A stretch of DNA of 36,678 nt from Rhizonema sp. NSF051 (GTDB lineage: Bacteria; Cyanobacteriota; Cyanobacteriia; Cyanobacteriales; Nostocaceae). Positions 9,801 through 19,200 of this stretch are shown here, one piece after another. Numbering within the stretch: the stretch's first letter is position 1; the number at the start of each line of letters is the position of its first letter. The position numbers and the translations under genes were made by a program. Location of the stretch: assembly GCA_029379265.1 (NCBI GenBank), contig JAQYWN010000004.1, forward strand, positions 1 to 36,678, in the 5' to 3' direction. The notes beneath the pieces are model-generated. The model was not told the origin of the DNA and searched no databases. It saw only the letters and a list, made by a program, of their open reading frames with translations.

Positions 9801-12800
9801 ACTAGTACACTGCGGAAGTTCTTGAAAGAGAAGTTGCCTGAATATATGCTACCAGTGGTCTTCGTGTTCTTGGATGCCTTGCCCCTAACGCCCAATGGTA
9901 AAGTAAACCGCCAAGCACTGCCAAATCCCGACACAACTAGACCGGAATTGGATGAAGCTTTCGTCGCACCTCGTACTTCAGAAGAGAAAGTATTAGCCGA
10001 AATCTGGAATAAGGTTCTCGATCTCAAACAGGTGGGCATTTACGACAACTTCTTTGCATTAGGAGGGGACTCTATCCGTAGCATTCAAGTTCAATCCCAG
10101 GCACAAGAACGAGGTTTGTGCTTTTCACTTCAACAATTATTCAAACATCAGACGATTCATGAACTGGTTCAAAACTTAACACAAAGCACTACAATCACAG
10201 AGCGAGTTCAACCGTTCAATCTTATTTGTGAACAAGATCGTCTGAAATTACCTCCTCACATAGAAGATGCTTATCCCCTTACCAAACTTCAGATGGGGAT
10301 GGTCTTTCATAGCGAATACAGTCCTGAAAATGCCATATACCACGAAATCTTCAGCTTTCACCTCCAAGCGCCTCTTGACCTTCAGCTCTTATCAGCAGTT
10401 ATCAAGCAATTGGTAGTTTGTCATCCTATTCTACGTACCTCATTCAACATTACTAGTTTCAGTGAGCCACTGCAACTAGTTCATCAATCAGTGGACATTC
10501 CTTTACAGGTGGAAGACCTTTGCTATCTCTCTTTTGATCAGCAACAAGAGGCAGTGACTGCTTGGATAGAATCTGAAAAGACACACAACTTCGACTGGGC
10601 AAATGCACCCCTGTTGCGCTTTCAAATTCATTACTGTAGTGAAGAGACGTTTCAGTTTACTGTGAGCTTCCATCATGCGATTCTCGACGGGTGGAGTGTA
10701 GCTTCCATGCTCACTGAACTATTTATGCAATATTTTTCCTTGCTAAATAAAGAAGCTGATTTGCTTCCTTCATCTCCAGCAGTTAACTTTAAAGACTTTG
10801 TTGCTTTAGAGCAAGAAGCGATTACATCGGATACTCAAAAGTACTACTGGACTGAGAAGTTGAGCGACAGCACCTTAACGATGTTACCTCGTTGGCCATC
10901 TGCAAACCACAGGAATTCTGTCCAACAAGTTGGCTTACATGAAGTGCCACTATCAATAGAACTTTCTCAAAGTCTTTTACAACGAGCGAAATCCTGGAAA
11001 GTTTCTTTCAAGAGTGTGCTATTAGCTGCTCATATGCGGGTATTAAGTCTGCTAAGTGGTCAATCAGATATCGTAACAGGATTGGTATCTCATGGGCGAC
11101 CGGAAGGAACTGATGGAGAACGAGTGCTAGGATTGTTCCTCAACTCTCTACCTTTTCGTTTGCAATTCAAGGGAGGCACCTGGATAGATTTGGTAAGGAA
11201 TACCTTTGAAACTGAGCAAGAGTTACTACCATTTCGACGGTATCCAATGGCCGACTTGCAGCGAGTCCTAGGTAAACAGTCTTTGTTTGAAACAGCATTT
11301 AACTTCGTCCACTTTCATATTTATCAGAATGCGCTAAACCTCAAAGGCGTTCAAGTTTTAAATACAAAAACTTTCCAGAAAACAAATTTTACTCTTACTG
11401 CTCAATTCAGCCAAGATCCTTCCTCATCTCAAGTTCACTTTTCCCTTAACTTTGATCCCATAGCATTGTGTGAGGAACAAGTTAAACAGATTGGTGATTA
11501 TTATGTCAGAACCCTTACAGCGATCGCTCATGAACCAGAAGAACGCTACGAATCTTACTGTCTGCTTTCTTTACAGGAACAGTATCAGCTACTAATAGAG
11601 TGGAACAAAACGAAGACTGATTATCCGATAAACCAGTGTATCCATGAGCTATTTGAAGCTCAAGTTCAGCAAAACAGTGATGCTGTGGCGGTGGTGTTTG
11701 AATCGGAGCAACTAACTTACAGCGAGCTGAATCGTCGAGCTAATCAACTAGCACACTACTTACAGACACTAGGTGTGAAGCCAGAAGTGTTAGTAGGAAT
11801 TTGCGTGGAGCGATCATTAGAAATGATCATCGGACTGTTGGGCATTCTTAAAGCAGGTGGCGCTTATGTACCCCTAGATCCCACTTATCCCCAAGAGCGG
11901 TTAGCTTTGATACTAGAAGATGTCCAAGTCCCAGTGCTGCTGACTGAAGCATGCTTGATGGAAGTAATGCTCCAGCACACAACCAAAGTCATTTGTTTGG
12001 ATACTGATTGGCACACCATTACCCAACAAAGCCAGGAAAATTTACTTGCACAGGTAAGTGCTAATAACCTAGCATATGTCATCTATACCTCTGGCTCAAC
12101 TGGTAAACCAAAAGGTGTGCAAATTCCCCACAGCGCTTTAAGCAACTTCTTACACACTATGCAGCAAACACCAGGGCTGACTAAGCAAGATACCTTATTA
12201 GCAGTTACCACCTATTCCTTCGATATTGCTGCATTAGAACTTTTCCTTCCCATCATAGTTGGTGCTTGCCTAGTATTCGTCAGCCGGGAAACTACCTTGG
12301 ACGGAGCGCAATTGTTAACAAAACTAACTGATTCAAATGCTACAGTCATGCAAGCCACTCCAGCAACATGGCAGCTACTTTTAGCAACAGGTTGGGGTGG
12401 TCATCATCAATTGAAAATCCTCTGTGGTGGAGAAACCTTACCTAGACACTTAGCTACTCAATTACTCAGTCGGTGTGACTCGCTGTGGAATATGTACGGT
12501 CCTACAGAAACTACTATTTGGTCAGCAGCTTGCCTAGTAGAAACCGATAACACCATTGTGCCAATTGGTCATGTGATCGCTAACACACAGTTTTATATCT
12601 TAGACCAATACGGTCAATTAGTTCCTGTTGGAGTACCTGGAGAACTGCATATAGGTGGGGATGGACTAGCTCGTGGTTATTTAAACCGCCCTGAACTGAC
12701 AGCAGAAAAATTCATCCCCAATCTCTTTAGTGAACAATCGGCGACACGTTTATACAAAACAGGAGATTTAGCACGCTATCTACCGAATGGAGAAATAGAG

Positions 12801-14858
12801 TACATTGGTCGGATCGACAATCAGATAAAAATTCGTGGTTTCCGCATCGAACTTGGAGAAATTGAAGCAGCCATCAGCCAACATCCTAAAGTCCGAGAAA
12901 CTGTAGTTGTCGTTCGCTCAGATTCATCAAATTCTCCACAAATAGTTGCCTATGTTGTTTTTCAAAAAGAGCAAACACTAACAATCACTCAACTGCGGGA
13001 TTATCTAGAATCTAAGTTGCCAAACTACATGGTGCCAGCAGCTTTTGTCATCTTAGAAGCACTACCACTGACACTTAATGGTAAAATAAATCGTAAAGCA
13101 TTGCCTGCACCCGATGCAACACAGCTATTATCCGAATCAAATTTTACTGCACCTTCCACACCAATAGAGCAAATGCTAGCAGGAATCTGGGCAGAAGTGC
13201 TTAGTCTTGAAAAAGTAGGCATTCACAATAACTTTTTCGAGTTGGGAGGACATTCCTTGCTAGCAACTCGCGTGATTTCCCAAGTGCGGCAAATTTTTCA
13301 ACAAGAACTGCCTTTAAGTTGCTTATTTGAACAACCAACAATAGCCGGACTAGCCAGAGAAATTGAAAAAGTCACCAATGACGGCTTGGGAGTTGAAACA
13401 ACAACCATTGAGAGGATTTCCCGCTCACAAGAGTTACCCCTATCATTTGCCCAACAACGGTTATGGTTCCTTGCTCAGTTAGAACCAAACAGCCCCTTCT
13501 ACAATATTCCTGCTGCTGTTCGCCTAGAAGGACAATTGAATCTAAGCGCACTACAACAAAGTTTCAACAAAATTCTACGCCGCCACGAAGTATTGCGAAC
13601 CAATTTCCAGATACTAGAAGGGCAACCCGTAGCAATCATCTCATCAGTCACATCACTACCCTTCGCCGTAATTGACATCAGTGAATTAGCTTCAAATCAA
13701 CAACAAGCCTCAGTCAGAAAACTGGCTTCTCAAGAAGCTCAACGACCTTTTAACCTCAACAGTGACTTGCTGCTACGAGTCAAACTACTGCGCCTTAAAG
13801 AACAGGAGCACATAGTACTACTGACAATGCACCATATTGCCTCTGACGGTTGGTCAATAAGCGTGCTGGTGCGTGAATTGGCAACACTTTATCAAGCCTT
13901 TTACAAACAGCAACCGTCACCGTTAGCTGAGCTGCCAATCCAATATGTAGACTTTGCAGCTTGGCAGCGGCAATGGCTACAAACTGAGATACTACAATTT
14001 CAGATAGCTTACTGGAAAAAGCAGTTAGAGGGCGCACCAACAGTACTGGAGTTACCCACTGACTACCCACGACTGGCCGCCGTTCAGACATTTCGGGGTG
14101 CTACTCATTTATTCGAGCTATCTGTTGAGCTATCACAAGCCATCAACAAATTGAGTCAACAGGAGGGATGCACTTTATTTATGACCCTGCTGGCTGCTTT
14201 TGCAATTTTACTCTCGTGCTACAGTGGTCAAGAAGATATTGTCGTCGGTTCTCCCATTGCCAATCGTAACCGCGTCGAACTTGAAGGACTGATTGGGCTA
14301 TTCCTCAATACACTAGCATTGCGTACAGATCTGTCAGGCGATCCTACCTTTCTGGAGTTACTCACAAGGGTACGCCAGGTAACCTTAGGAGCTTATTCTC
14401 ACAAGGATCTGCCGTTTGAAAAGTTAGTACAGGAATTGGCACCAAAGCGGAACCTCCGTTACAGTCCATTGTTTCAAGTATGGTTCACCCTTCAGAATGT
14501 ACCGATGACAAAGCTGGAGCTTCCTGGACTGACTTTGAGCTTACTTGAGACTGACAACACAACAGTACAATTTGATCTAGAACTTTTCCTTTCAGAGGGA
14601 GTGGACGGTCTCTCTGCTAGGTTTAATTACAACACAGACTTGTTTAATGCTACAACGATCGCTCAAATGGCGAATCATTTTGAAATATTGTTACTAAACA
14701 TTGTTGAGCAGCCGAGTGTCAGGCTAAAGGCATTGGGAGAAAAACTCACCGAGGCAGACAGGCAACAGGCTCTCTTAAAAGCAAAAGATTTCAAAAAAGC
14801 GGATCTCCAAATGTTAAAGAACATCAAGCGGAATAAGAACAGTTCATCAAAATTGTGA
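6885..14858 (+). CDS. NRPS2: C-A(Thr)-PCP-C-A(Gly)-PCP-C
   Basis: Bimodular NRPS of 2657 residues with an extra C-terminal condensation domain. The N-terminus (ELSPEKKRELLAQLLQ) looks like a docking helix for the PKS1 ACP. C1 has HHIISDN around His167, with Asn replacing the usual Gly of HHxxxDG. The first A domain (FDFSVW at ~706) reads DFWNIGMVHK, the Thr code. PCP Ser1063 is in LGGDS, a form often seen before epimerases, but no E domain follows. C2 begins with the YPLTKLQMGM type and has HHAILDG (1263-1264). The second A domain (FDIAAL at ~1780) reads DILQLGMIWK, a Gly-type code. PCP Ser2124 is in LGGHS. C3 has an intact HHIASDG (His2317) and is followed only by a basic tail ending RNKNSSSKL. 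A terminal C domain without an A domain implies it acts with the next protein, NRPS3. The Thr A domain carries two short inserted palindromic elements. Confidence 0.95.
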   Translation: MTNTPENIAELSPEKKRELLAQLLQKKVSQPHLFPMSFAQQRLWFVDQLQPGNFANHIRAALRLTGLLNTDALLQTLNEIVRRHEVLRTTFATVEGQLVQLITPTLSLTLPIINLQELPEVELEAEVRKLVTQETQQPFNLNQAPLVRVTLLRLNEIEHNMILTMHHIISDNWSMGVLIQEVAALYEAFSKGQPSPLLELPIQYADFAVWQRQSLQGEVIESQLCYWRRQLDGTPRLLELPTDHPRPTIQSFRGATHSFQLSQQLSVAIKSLSQQQGCTLFMVLLTVFKILLLRYTGNDDIVVGSPIANRNRIEIEQLIGFFVNTLVLRTNLSGNPSFRELLKRVQDCTLGAYAHQDFPFDQLVEKLQPHRDLSYTPLFQVMFVFQNAPMSQLEFPGLTLSPLAINSGTAKFDLTLDMIEIGEELAGTLEYNTDLFESSTISRMANHFQILLESIVANSEQRLWDLPLLSVQESYQLLIEWNDTLVKYQQQQCIHQLFEAQVEQTPDAVAVVFVDERSEASRRVDQQLSYCELNVRANQLAHHLHSLGVKPEVPVGICVERSSFGTAALALHMVIGLLGILKAGGAYVPLDPAYPPERLAFILQDAQVPVLLTQQHLMENLPESQTRIICLDTDWGSIAKESQHNFMSECTTDNLAYIIYTSGSTGQPKGVLVNHANVVRLLAATESWYNFNKQDVFSLFHSIAFDFSVWELWGALLYGGRLIIIPYWLSRSPQEFYKFLSQQQVTVLNQTPSAFRQLIQVEELLGGAQQLNLRLVIFGGEALELQSLKPWFERHGDRYPQLVNMYGITETTVHVTYKPLTVADLNLSLGSVIGRPIPDLQVYVLDQHQQPVPIGVPGEMYIGGAGLARGYLNRPDLTCHSFIPNPFSSEPSARLYRSGDLGRYLPNGDIEYLGRIDYQVKIRGFRIELGEIETVLAQHPAIRETVVLARETQPGDKQLVAYVVKSKERTLTTSTLRKFLKEKLPEYMLPVVFVFLDALPLTPNGKVNRQALPNPDTTRPELDEAFVAPRTSEEKVLAEIWNKVLDLKQVGIYDNFFALGGDSIRSIQVQSQAQERGLCFSLQQLFKHQTIHELVQNLTQSTTITERVQPFNLICEQDRLKLPPHIEDAYPLTKLQMGMVFHSEYSPENAIYHEIFSFHLQAPLDLQLLSAVIKQLVVCHPILRTSFNITSFSEPLQLVHQSVDIPLQVEDLCYLSFDQQQEAVTAWIESEKTHNFDWANAPLLRFQIHYCSEETFQFTVSFHHAILDGWSVASMLTELFMQYFSLLNKEADLLPSSPAVNFKDFVALEQEAITSDTQKYYWTEKLSDSTLTMLPRWPSANHRNSVQQVGLHEVPLSIELSQSLLQRAKSWKVSFKSVLLAAHMRVLSLLSGQSDIVTGLVSHGRPEGTDGERVLGLFLNSLPFRLQFKGGTWIDLVRNTFETEQELLPFRRYPMADLQRVLGKQSLFETAFNFVHFHIYQNALNLKGVQVLNTKTFQKTNFTLTAQFSQDPSSSQVHFSLNFDPIALCEEQVKQIGDYYVRTLTAIAHEPEERYESYCLLSLQEQYQLLIEWNKTKTDYPINQCIHELFEAQVQQNSDAVAVVFESEQLTYSELNRRANQLAHYLQTLGVKPEVLVGICVERSLEMIIGLLGILKAGGAYVPLDPTYPQERLALILEDVQVPVLLTEACLMEVMLQHTTKVICLDTDWHTITQQSQENLLAQVSANNLAYVIYTSGSTGKPKGVQIPHSALSNFLHTMQQTPGLTKQDTLLAVTTYSFDIAALELFLPIIVGACLVFVSRETTLDGAQLLTKLTDSNATVMQATPATWQLLLATGWGGHHQLKILCGGETLPRHLATQLLSRCDSLWNMYGPTETTIWSAACLVETDNTIVPIGHVIANTQFYILDQYGQLVPVGVPGELHIGGDGLARGYLNRPELTAEKFIPNLFSEQSATRLYKTGDLARYLPNGEIEYIGRIDNQIKIRGFRIELGEIEAAISQHPKVRETVVVVRSDSSNSPQIVAYVVFQKEQTLTITQLRDYLESKLPNYMVPAAFVILEALPLTLNGKINRKALPAPDATQLLSESNFTAPSTPIEQMLAGIWAEVLSLEKVGIHNNFFELGGHSLLATRVISQVRQIFQQELPLSCLFEQPTIAGLAREIEKVTNDGLGVETTTIERISRSQELPLSFAQQRLWFLAQLEPNSPFYNIPAAVRLEGQLNLSALQQSFNKILRRHEVLRTNFQILEGQPVAIISSVTSLPFAVIDISELASNQQQASVRKLASQEAQRPFNLNSDLLLRVKLLRLKEQEHIVLLTMHHIASDGWSISVLVRELATLYQAFYKQQPSPLAELPIQYVDFAAWQRQWLQTEILQFQIAYWKKQLEGAPTVLELPTDYPRLAAVQTFRGATHLFELSVELSQAINKLSQQEGCTLFMTLLAAFAILLSCYSGQEDIVVGSPIANRNRVELEGLIGLFLNTLALRTDLSGDPTFLELLTRVRQVTLGAYSHKDLPFEKLVQELAPKRNLRYSPLFQVWFTLQNVPMTKLELPGLTLSLLETDNTTVQFDLELFLSEGVDGLSARFNYNTDLFNATTIAQMANHFEILLLNIVEQPSVRLKALGEKLTEADRQQALLKAKDFKKADLQMLKNIKRNKNSSSKL
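8424..8459 (+). repeat. Short palindromic element inserted in frame in the Thr A domain (copy 1)
   Basis: A 36-base segment begins and ends with the same hexamer GTAGAC and holds the hairpin GCGAG-GCTT-CTCGC. Compared with the other A domains here (VFESEQLTY), the protein has ten extra residues (VDERSEASRRVDQ region), equal to 30 bases, which is the element minus one copy of the flanking hexamer. The reading frame is kept. It resembles short dispersed repeats of Nostoc-type genomes; family assignment is from memory. Confidence 0.7.
8561..8598 (+). repeat. Short palindromic element inserted at a former HIP1 site in the Thr A domain (copy 2)
   Basis: The segment starts GGAGCG and ends CGCTCC, with an internal TCCTTCGGAA hairpin. 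At the same codons NRPS1 and NRPS4 have GAGCGATCGCTC, a HIP1 octamer encoding VERSL. Here GAGCGA and CGCTCC are separated by extra bases giving a net insertion of 24, that is eight extra residues (VERSSFGTAALALHM), in frame. Confidence 0.7.
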
Positions 14859-14865
14859 AGGGGAG
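14859..14865 (+). promoter_or_regulatory. Ribosome binding site for the oxygenase gene
   Basis: AGGGGAG lies eight bases before the ATG at 14874 and overlaps the NRPS2 stop region. A closer ATG at 14867 is out of frame, so 14874 is the supported start. Confidence 0.6.
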
Positions 14866-14873
14866 TATGTGCA

Positions 14874-15929
14874 ATGAACGAGCCAAAACTTGAAATAGTC
14901 AGTCTTCCAAAGTTAGGATATGTCAAACGTAAAGGTATCACCGTATCTCAAGAAGGACCAATCAAGGTAGGGTGCTTACCATGCGGAAAGTCCATCCCTC
15001 TGGTAGTCCAACCCGCTGTTGATGGGGTCAATTTAGTGGATTGGGCGTCTAGCAACCGGGATTTTATTGAGACACTGTTGTTGAAACACAGAGCACTACT
15101 TTTTCGGAATTTCAATGTGAAGGCATTAGTTGAGTTTGAGCAGTTTGTCAAGGCAACTTCCAATGGGGAGTTGTTGGAGTATCGCGATCGCTCGACGCCA
15201 CGCACAACGCAAGGCAACCGGATTTACACATCAACAGTTCATCCGGCAGATCAGCGGATCAATCTCCATAACGAAGGGACGTATTGGCTAAAATGGCCTT
15301 CAAAAATCTACTTTTGCTGTCTTTCCGTCTCACAGCAAGGTGGCGAGACACCGATTGCCGACGTGCGAAAAGTTTACCAACGTATCCATCCTGAGATTCG
15401 AGACCAATTTATTGAAAAGAAAATGATGCTCGTCCGCAATTACAATGATGGTTTCGGGTTAACCTGGCAAGATGTTTACCAGACTAACGATAGAACTGAG
15501 GTGGAGAAGTATTGCCGCAATAATCTGATTGAATTCGAGTGGAAAGACGGCGAGCGCTTGCGAACTCACCAAATTCGTCCAGCAGTACAAAAACATCCCC
15601 AAACGGGTGAACTTCTTTGGTTCAATCACGCTGCATTCTTTCACTACACCACGTTAGAGGCGAATATCCGCGAAGTCTTACTTTCCGAGTTCAATGAAGA
15701 TGGACTTCCTTATAACACCTATTACGGCGATGGAACAGCGATCAAACCGACTGATATTGAGCACATTTGCCAAGCTTATGAACAAGAAAAAGTCGTTTTT
15801 ACCTGGCTTCAAGGCGATATCCTGATGCTCGATAATATGTCGATCGCACATGGGCGGGAAGCATATATCGGTGAACGACAAGTCATAGTAGCGATGAGCG
15901 AACCGTTTATCGGTTCAGATAATTTATAG
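14874..15929 (+). CDS. TauD/SyrP-like Fe(II)/2-oxoglutarate-dependent oxygenase
   Basis: Predicted amino-acid hydroxylase of the TauD/TfdA superfamily, 351 residues, the usual length. The iron ligands are His132 and Glu134 in HNEGTYW and the distal His326 in AHGREAY; Arg335 (GERQ) is the likely 2-oxoglutarate anchor. An H-x-E pair rather than H-x-D is typical of the clavaminate synthase/AsnO/SyrP-like branch, which hydroxylates the beta carbon of amino acids, in SyrP while tethered to a carrier protein. The gene follows NRPS2 by 15 bases and precedes NRPS3. The likely substrate is a PCP-bound residue, best candidate the X (His-like) residue loaded by NRPS3, giving a beta-hydroxy amino acid, a common iron ligand in siderophores. 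Family assignment is firm; substrate is inference. No Asp-type A code is present in the window, so the usual beta-hydroxy-Asp assignment cannot be made here. Confidence 0.88.
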   Translation: MNEPKLEIVSLPKLGYVKRKGITVSQEGPIKVGCLPCGKSIPLVVQPAVDGVNLVDWASSNRDFIETLLLKHRALLFRNFNVKALVEFEQFVKATSNGELLEYRDRSTPRTTQGNRIYTSTVHPADQRINLHNEGTYWLKWPSKIYFCCLSVSQQGGETPIADVRKVYQRIHPEIRDQFIEKKMMLVRNYNDGFGLTWQDVYQTNDRTEVEKYCRNNLIEFEWKDGERLRTHQIRPAVQKHPQTGELLWFNHAAFFHYTTLEANIREVLLSEFNEDGLPYNTYYGDGTAIKPTDIEHICQAYEQEKVVFTWLQGDILMLDNMSIAHGREAYIGERQVIVAMSEPFIGSDNL

Positions 15930-16058
15930 AAAACTTGTAGGTATTGTTTGTCAACACGCAGATCGTATTCTATTTCATTCAATCTCTAAATGTGATTTCT
16001 ACATAGTATTGATTGTAACTATCAACACATTATTTTATTTAATAACACGCTTGTGTAT

Positions 16059-16089
16059 TTGACCATAATGAAATTAAACATACTACAAT
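16059..16089 (+). promoter_or_regulatory. Possible internal promoter for NRPS3-PKS2-NRPS4
   Basis: TTGACC and TACAAT fit sigma-70-type -35 and -10 boxes, though the spacing of 19 bases is longer than ideal. It would leave an untranslated leader of about 145 bases. The position in the only long gap of the cluster supports a second transcription unit, but the call is by eye only. Confidence 0.3.
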
Positions 16090-16230
16090 GTCCGTTCAAT
16101 CACCCAAAATAAAATAACTCCACGCCTAACTCCTCAAAGCAGGCATAGAGTGGAAATAAAGCCCGACTAGCAGTGGAGTGGAGTTTATAAAGAATTAAGG
16201 TTAATTTACAGGACATAATCAAACTCATTC

Positions 16231-16236
16231 AAGGAG
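16231..16236 (+). promoter_or_regulatory. Ribosome binding site deciding the NRPS3 start
   Basis: AAGGAG precedes two adjacent ATG codons. The gap is three bases to the ATG at 16240 and six to the ATG at 16243, so the second is the better start. Confidence 0.6.
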
Positions 16237-16242
16237 AAAATG

Positions 16243-19200
16243 ATGACTGCAACATTGAATATGCACGAGAATATTGAAGGCTTTGAGCTCTCGCCACAGC
16301 AAAAACATCTTTGGTTGTTGCAGTCAAAGGATCGTAGTCTGCCTTATCGTGCTCAATGTACTGTATTGATTGAGGGAGATTTTGAGCCAAAGCTTTTAAT
16401 GTCAACTATTCAACAAGCGATCCATCGCCATGAAATTCTCCGCACCATCTTTATTTGCTCTACCGGAATGACGATTCCGCTTCAGGCGATCGCTGACAAC
16501 AGTATTCCATTAAGCGACTACCATAATCTCAGCAATTTGAATCCCCAGGAACAAGCAGCCAAAATCAAGGAACTTTGGGATGAGATTGGTCAGTTATCCT
16601 TCAACTTTGTACAAGGTCCACTATTATATCTGTCTGTTGTCACACTATCAGCAGATAGACATATATTATTATTGAGCATATCTGCGTTGTGTAGCGATAC
16701 AGCTGGTCTTAAGAATCTAGTGCGGGAAATTAGCTGTTTGTATGCTGCATACTTGAATGGCAAAGAAATTGACGAAGAGTCGATGCAATACGCAGATATC
16801 TCACAATGGCAAAATGAATTACTTGCAGCAGAAGACAGAGAAACAGGAAGAGCGTATTGGCGCAAACAGAATATTTCTGATTTTGATCTTCAAGCTGTGA
16901 AACTCATGTTTGAAAATCAGCCTAACGAAGAACTTGGATTTGAACCTCGTTTTCTTGCTGTGACGATTGCTCCTGATACAGTAACGCAGATCGAGGGACT
17001 CGTCCACAAGTATGGAATTTCAAAGGATGTATTCTTACTTGCGTGTTGGCAAATCCTACTGTGGCGTCTTACTGGACATTCAGATATAATTATTGGCACC
17101 GCCTATGACGGTCGCAAATATGAAGAACTCAAAGAAATCATCGGGCTGTTTACCAAATATTTACCGCTTCGATGTCATCTAGAAGAAAAATTCCAGGTGA
17201 GTGAAATATTAAAGCAGGTTCATAAGTTGTCAAGCGATGCGTATACATGGCAGGAATATTTTTCTTGGGTGCAAATAATTAAATCTACTGGCAACAGCAT
17301 CGAGCCATCTTTTTTTCCTTTGTGCTTTGATTTTGAGGAACAGCCCACTAAGTATCAGGTTGCCGACATTTCATTTTCAATTAACCAGCAATATACCTGT
17401 GTTGACCGTTTCCAAGTAAAACTCTCTTGTATTCAGCAGGATGTTGCTCTAATTGCAGGATTTCACTACAATGCCAACCAATTTTTTGCAGATGATATTA
17501 AATGTTTAGCGGGACAATTTCAAACTTTGTTAGAAAGTGTCATCAAAAATCCTCAGGCGAGCATTGGTGAGTTAGAGATACTGAGCGATGTCGAGCGACA
17601 AAAACTGTTAGTCGAATTTAACAACACGAAGATTGATTACCCTCTAGACAAGTGCATTCACGAACTCTTTGAAGAACAAGCCGCACGCACACCGGACAAT
17701 ATAGCCGTTGTGTGTGATGATCAACGTATAACATATTCTCAGCTTAACCAGAGCGCAAATCAACTGGCACATTACTTACAAAAGCTGGGAGTGAAACCGG
17801 AGGTACTGGTGCCAATTTGTATGGAGCGTTCTCTGGAAATGATGATCGGAGTTCTTGGTATCCTTAAAGCAGGTGGTGCATATTTGCCAGTAGACCCAAC
17901 TTATCCACAGGAGCGATTGGCATTTATACTGGAGGATGCTCAGTCTCCACTAGTGTTGGCTCAACAGCGTATTGTTGAAAAGTTGCCCAAGCAAGAAAAA
18001 CGTGTGGTCTTCTTGGACACTGACTGGGAGTTCGTAGCTTTTGAAAGCAAAGAAAATCCAATTAGTGGGTTAACTCCCGACAACCTTGCCTACGTCATTT
18101 ACACCTCAGGATCTACAGGGCAGCCCAAAGGAGTATTAGTCACGCATCAAAACTTGCTTCACTCGACAAGTGCTCGTTTTACCTACTACTGTGAACCACC
18201 TACAAGCTTTCTATTGCTTTCTTCGTTAGCCTTCGACAGTTCAGTTGCAGGCATATTTTGGACTTTGTGCCAGGGTGGAAATCTTGTACTCCCACAGCAG
18301 AACTTTCAGCAAGATCCGCAAGCGATCACAAAATTAATAGCTGAAAATCAAGTTTCACATTTACTGAGTCTTCCATCTCTTTATGCTCTGATTTTGACTA
18401 TGGGGGAACCAGAACATCTCGTTGGGCTGCGTACTGTGATTGTTGCAGGTGAATCTTGTCCAACAAAGTTAATTTCACTTCACAGTGAGCGACTTGAGCA
18501 AACATCTCTGTTTAATGAATACGGACCAACAGAAGCAACAGTTTGGAGCAGTGTATACCAATGTCAGCCCCAAAAACAGATAACACAGGTGCCAATCGGT
18601 AGTCCTATTGCTAATACGCAAATTTATCTGCTCGATAAATACCAAGAACCTGTACCAATTGGGGTTCTAGGTGAAGTGCATATTGGTGGTTTCGGTCTTG
18701 CTAGGGGGTATCTCAACCATCCTGAATTAACCGCTCAAAAATTCATCCCCAACCCGTTTACTGACGAACCGAGTGCATACCTTTACAAAACTGGGGATTT
18801 GGCACGTTACCTGCCAGATGGAAATATTGAGTTTTTAGGAAGAATTGACCATCAGGTGAAGATTCGCGGTTTCCGCATTGAACTTGGGGAGATTGAGGCG
18901 GTGTTAGCTCAACACTTAGATGTGCGGGAGGCGGTTGTTATTGTCCAAGAAGAAACTGGCAATAATCGGCTTGTAGCCTATGTAGTACAAGAACAGGAAT
19001 CAGCCCCCTCTATCAGTGAATTGCAGAGCTTTTTGAGAAAAAAGTTGCCTGAATACATGGTGCCGTCAGTTTTTGTAATGCTAGACACCTTACCGCTCTT
19101 ACCCAACGGTAAAGTGTCTAGCAAAGCTTTGCCTACACCTGAGAGACATCGTCCCCAGTTAGAAGCGGCTTATGTAGCACCTCAAACTGAAACGGAACGT

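Larger units (their letters stand above)
15930..16239 (+). other. 310-bp intergenic gap before NRPS3
   Basis: The only long gap inside the assembly line. It is AT-rich. It holds an imperfect palindrome TTGAT-N7-ATCAA (16009-16025), a possible promoter (TTGACC at 16059-16064, TACAAT at 16084-16089, 19-base spacing), and distant inverted arms AACTCCAC (16116-16123) and GTGGAGTT (16178-16185). No ORF or RNA gene is recognisable. Confidence 0.5.

Noticed and set aside
14874-15929. Assignment of the oxygenase as an aspartate beta-hydroxylase of a cyanochelin pathway
   Set aside because: The family fits, but none of the five A domains in the window has an Asp code (such as DLTKVGHIGK). It cannot be excluded for modules upstream of the window.
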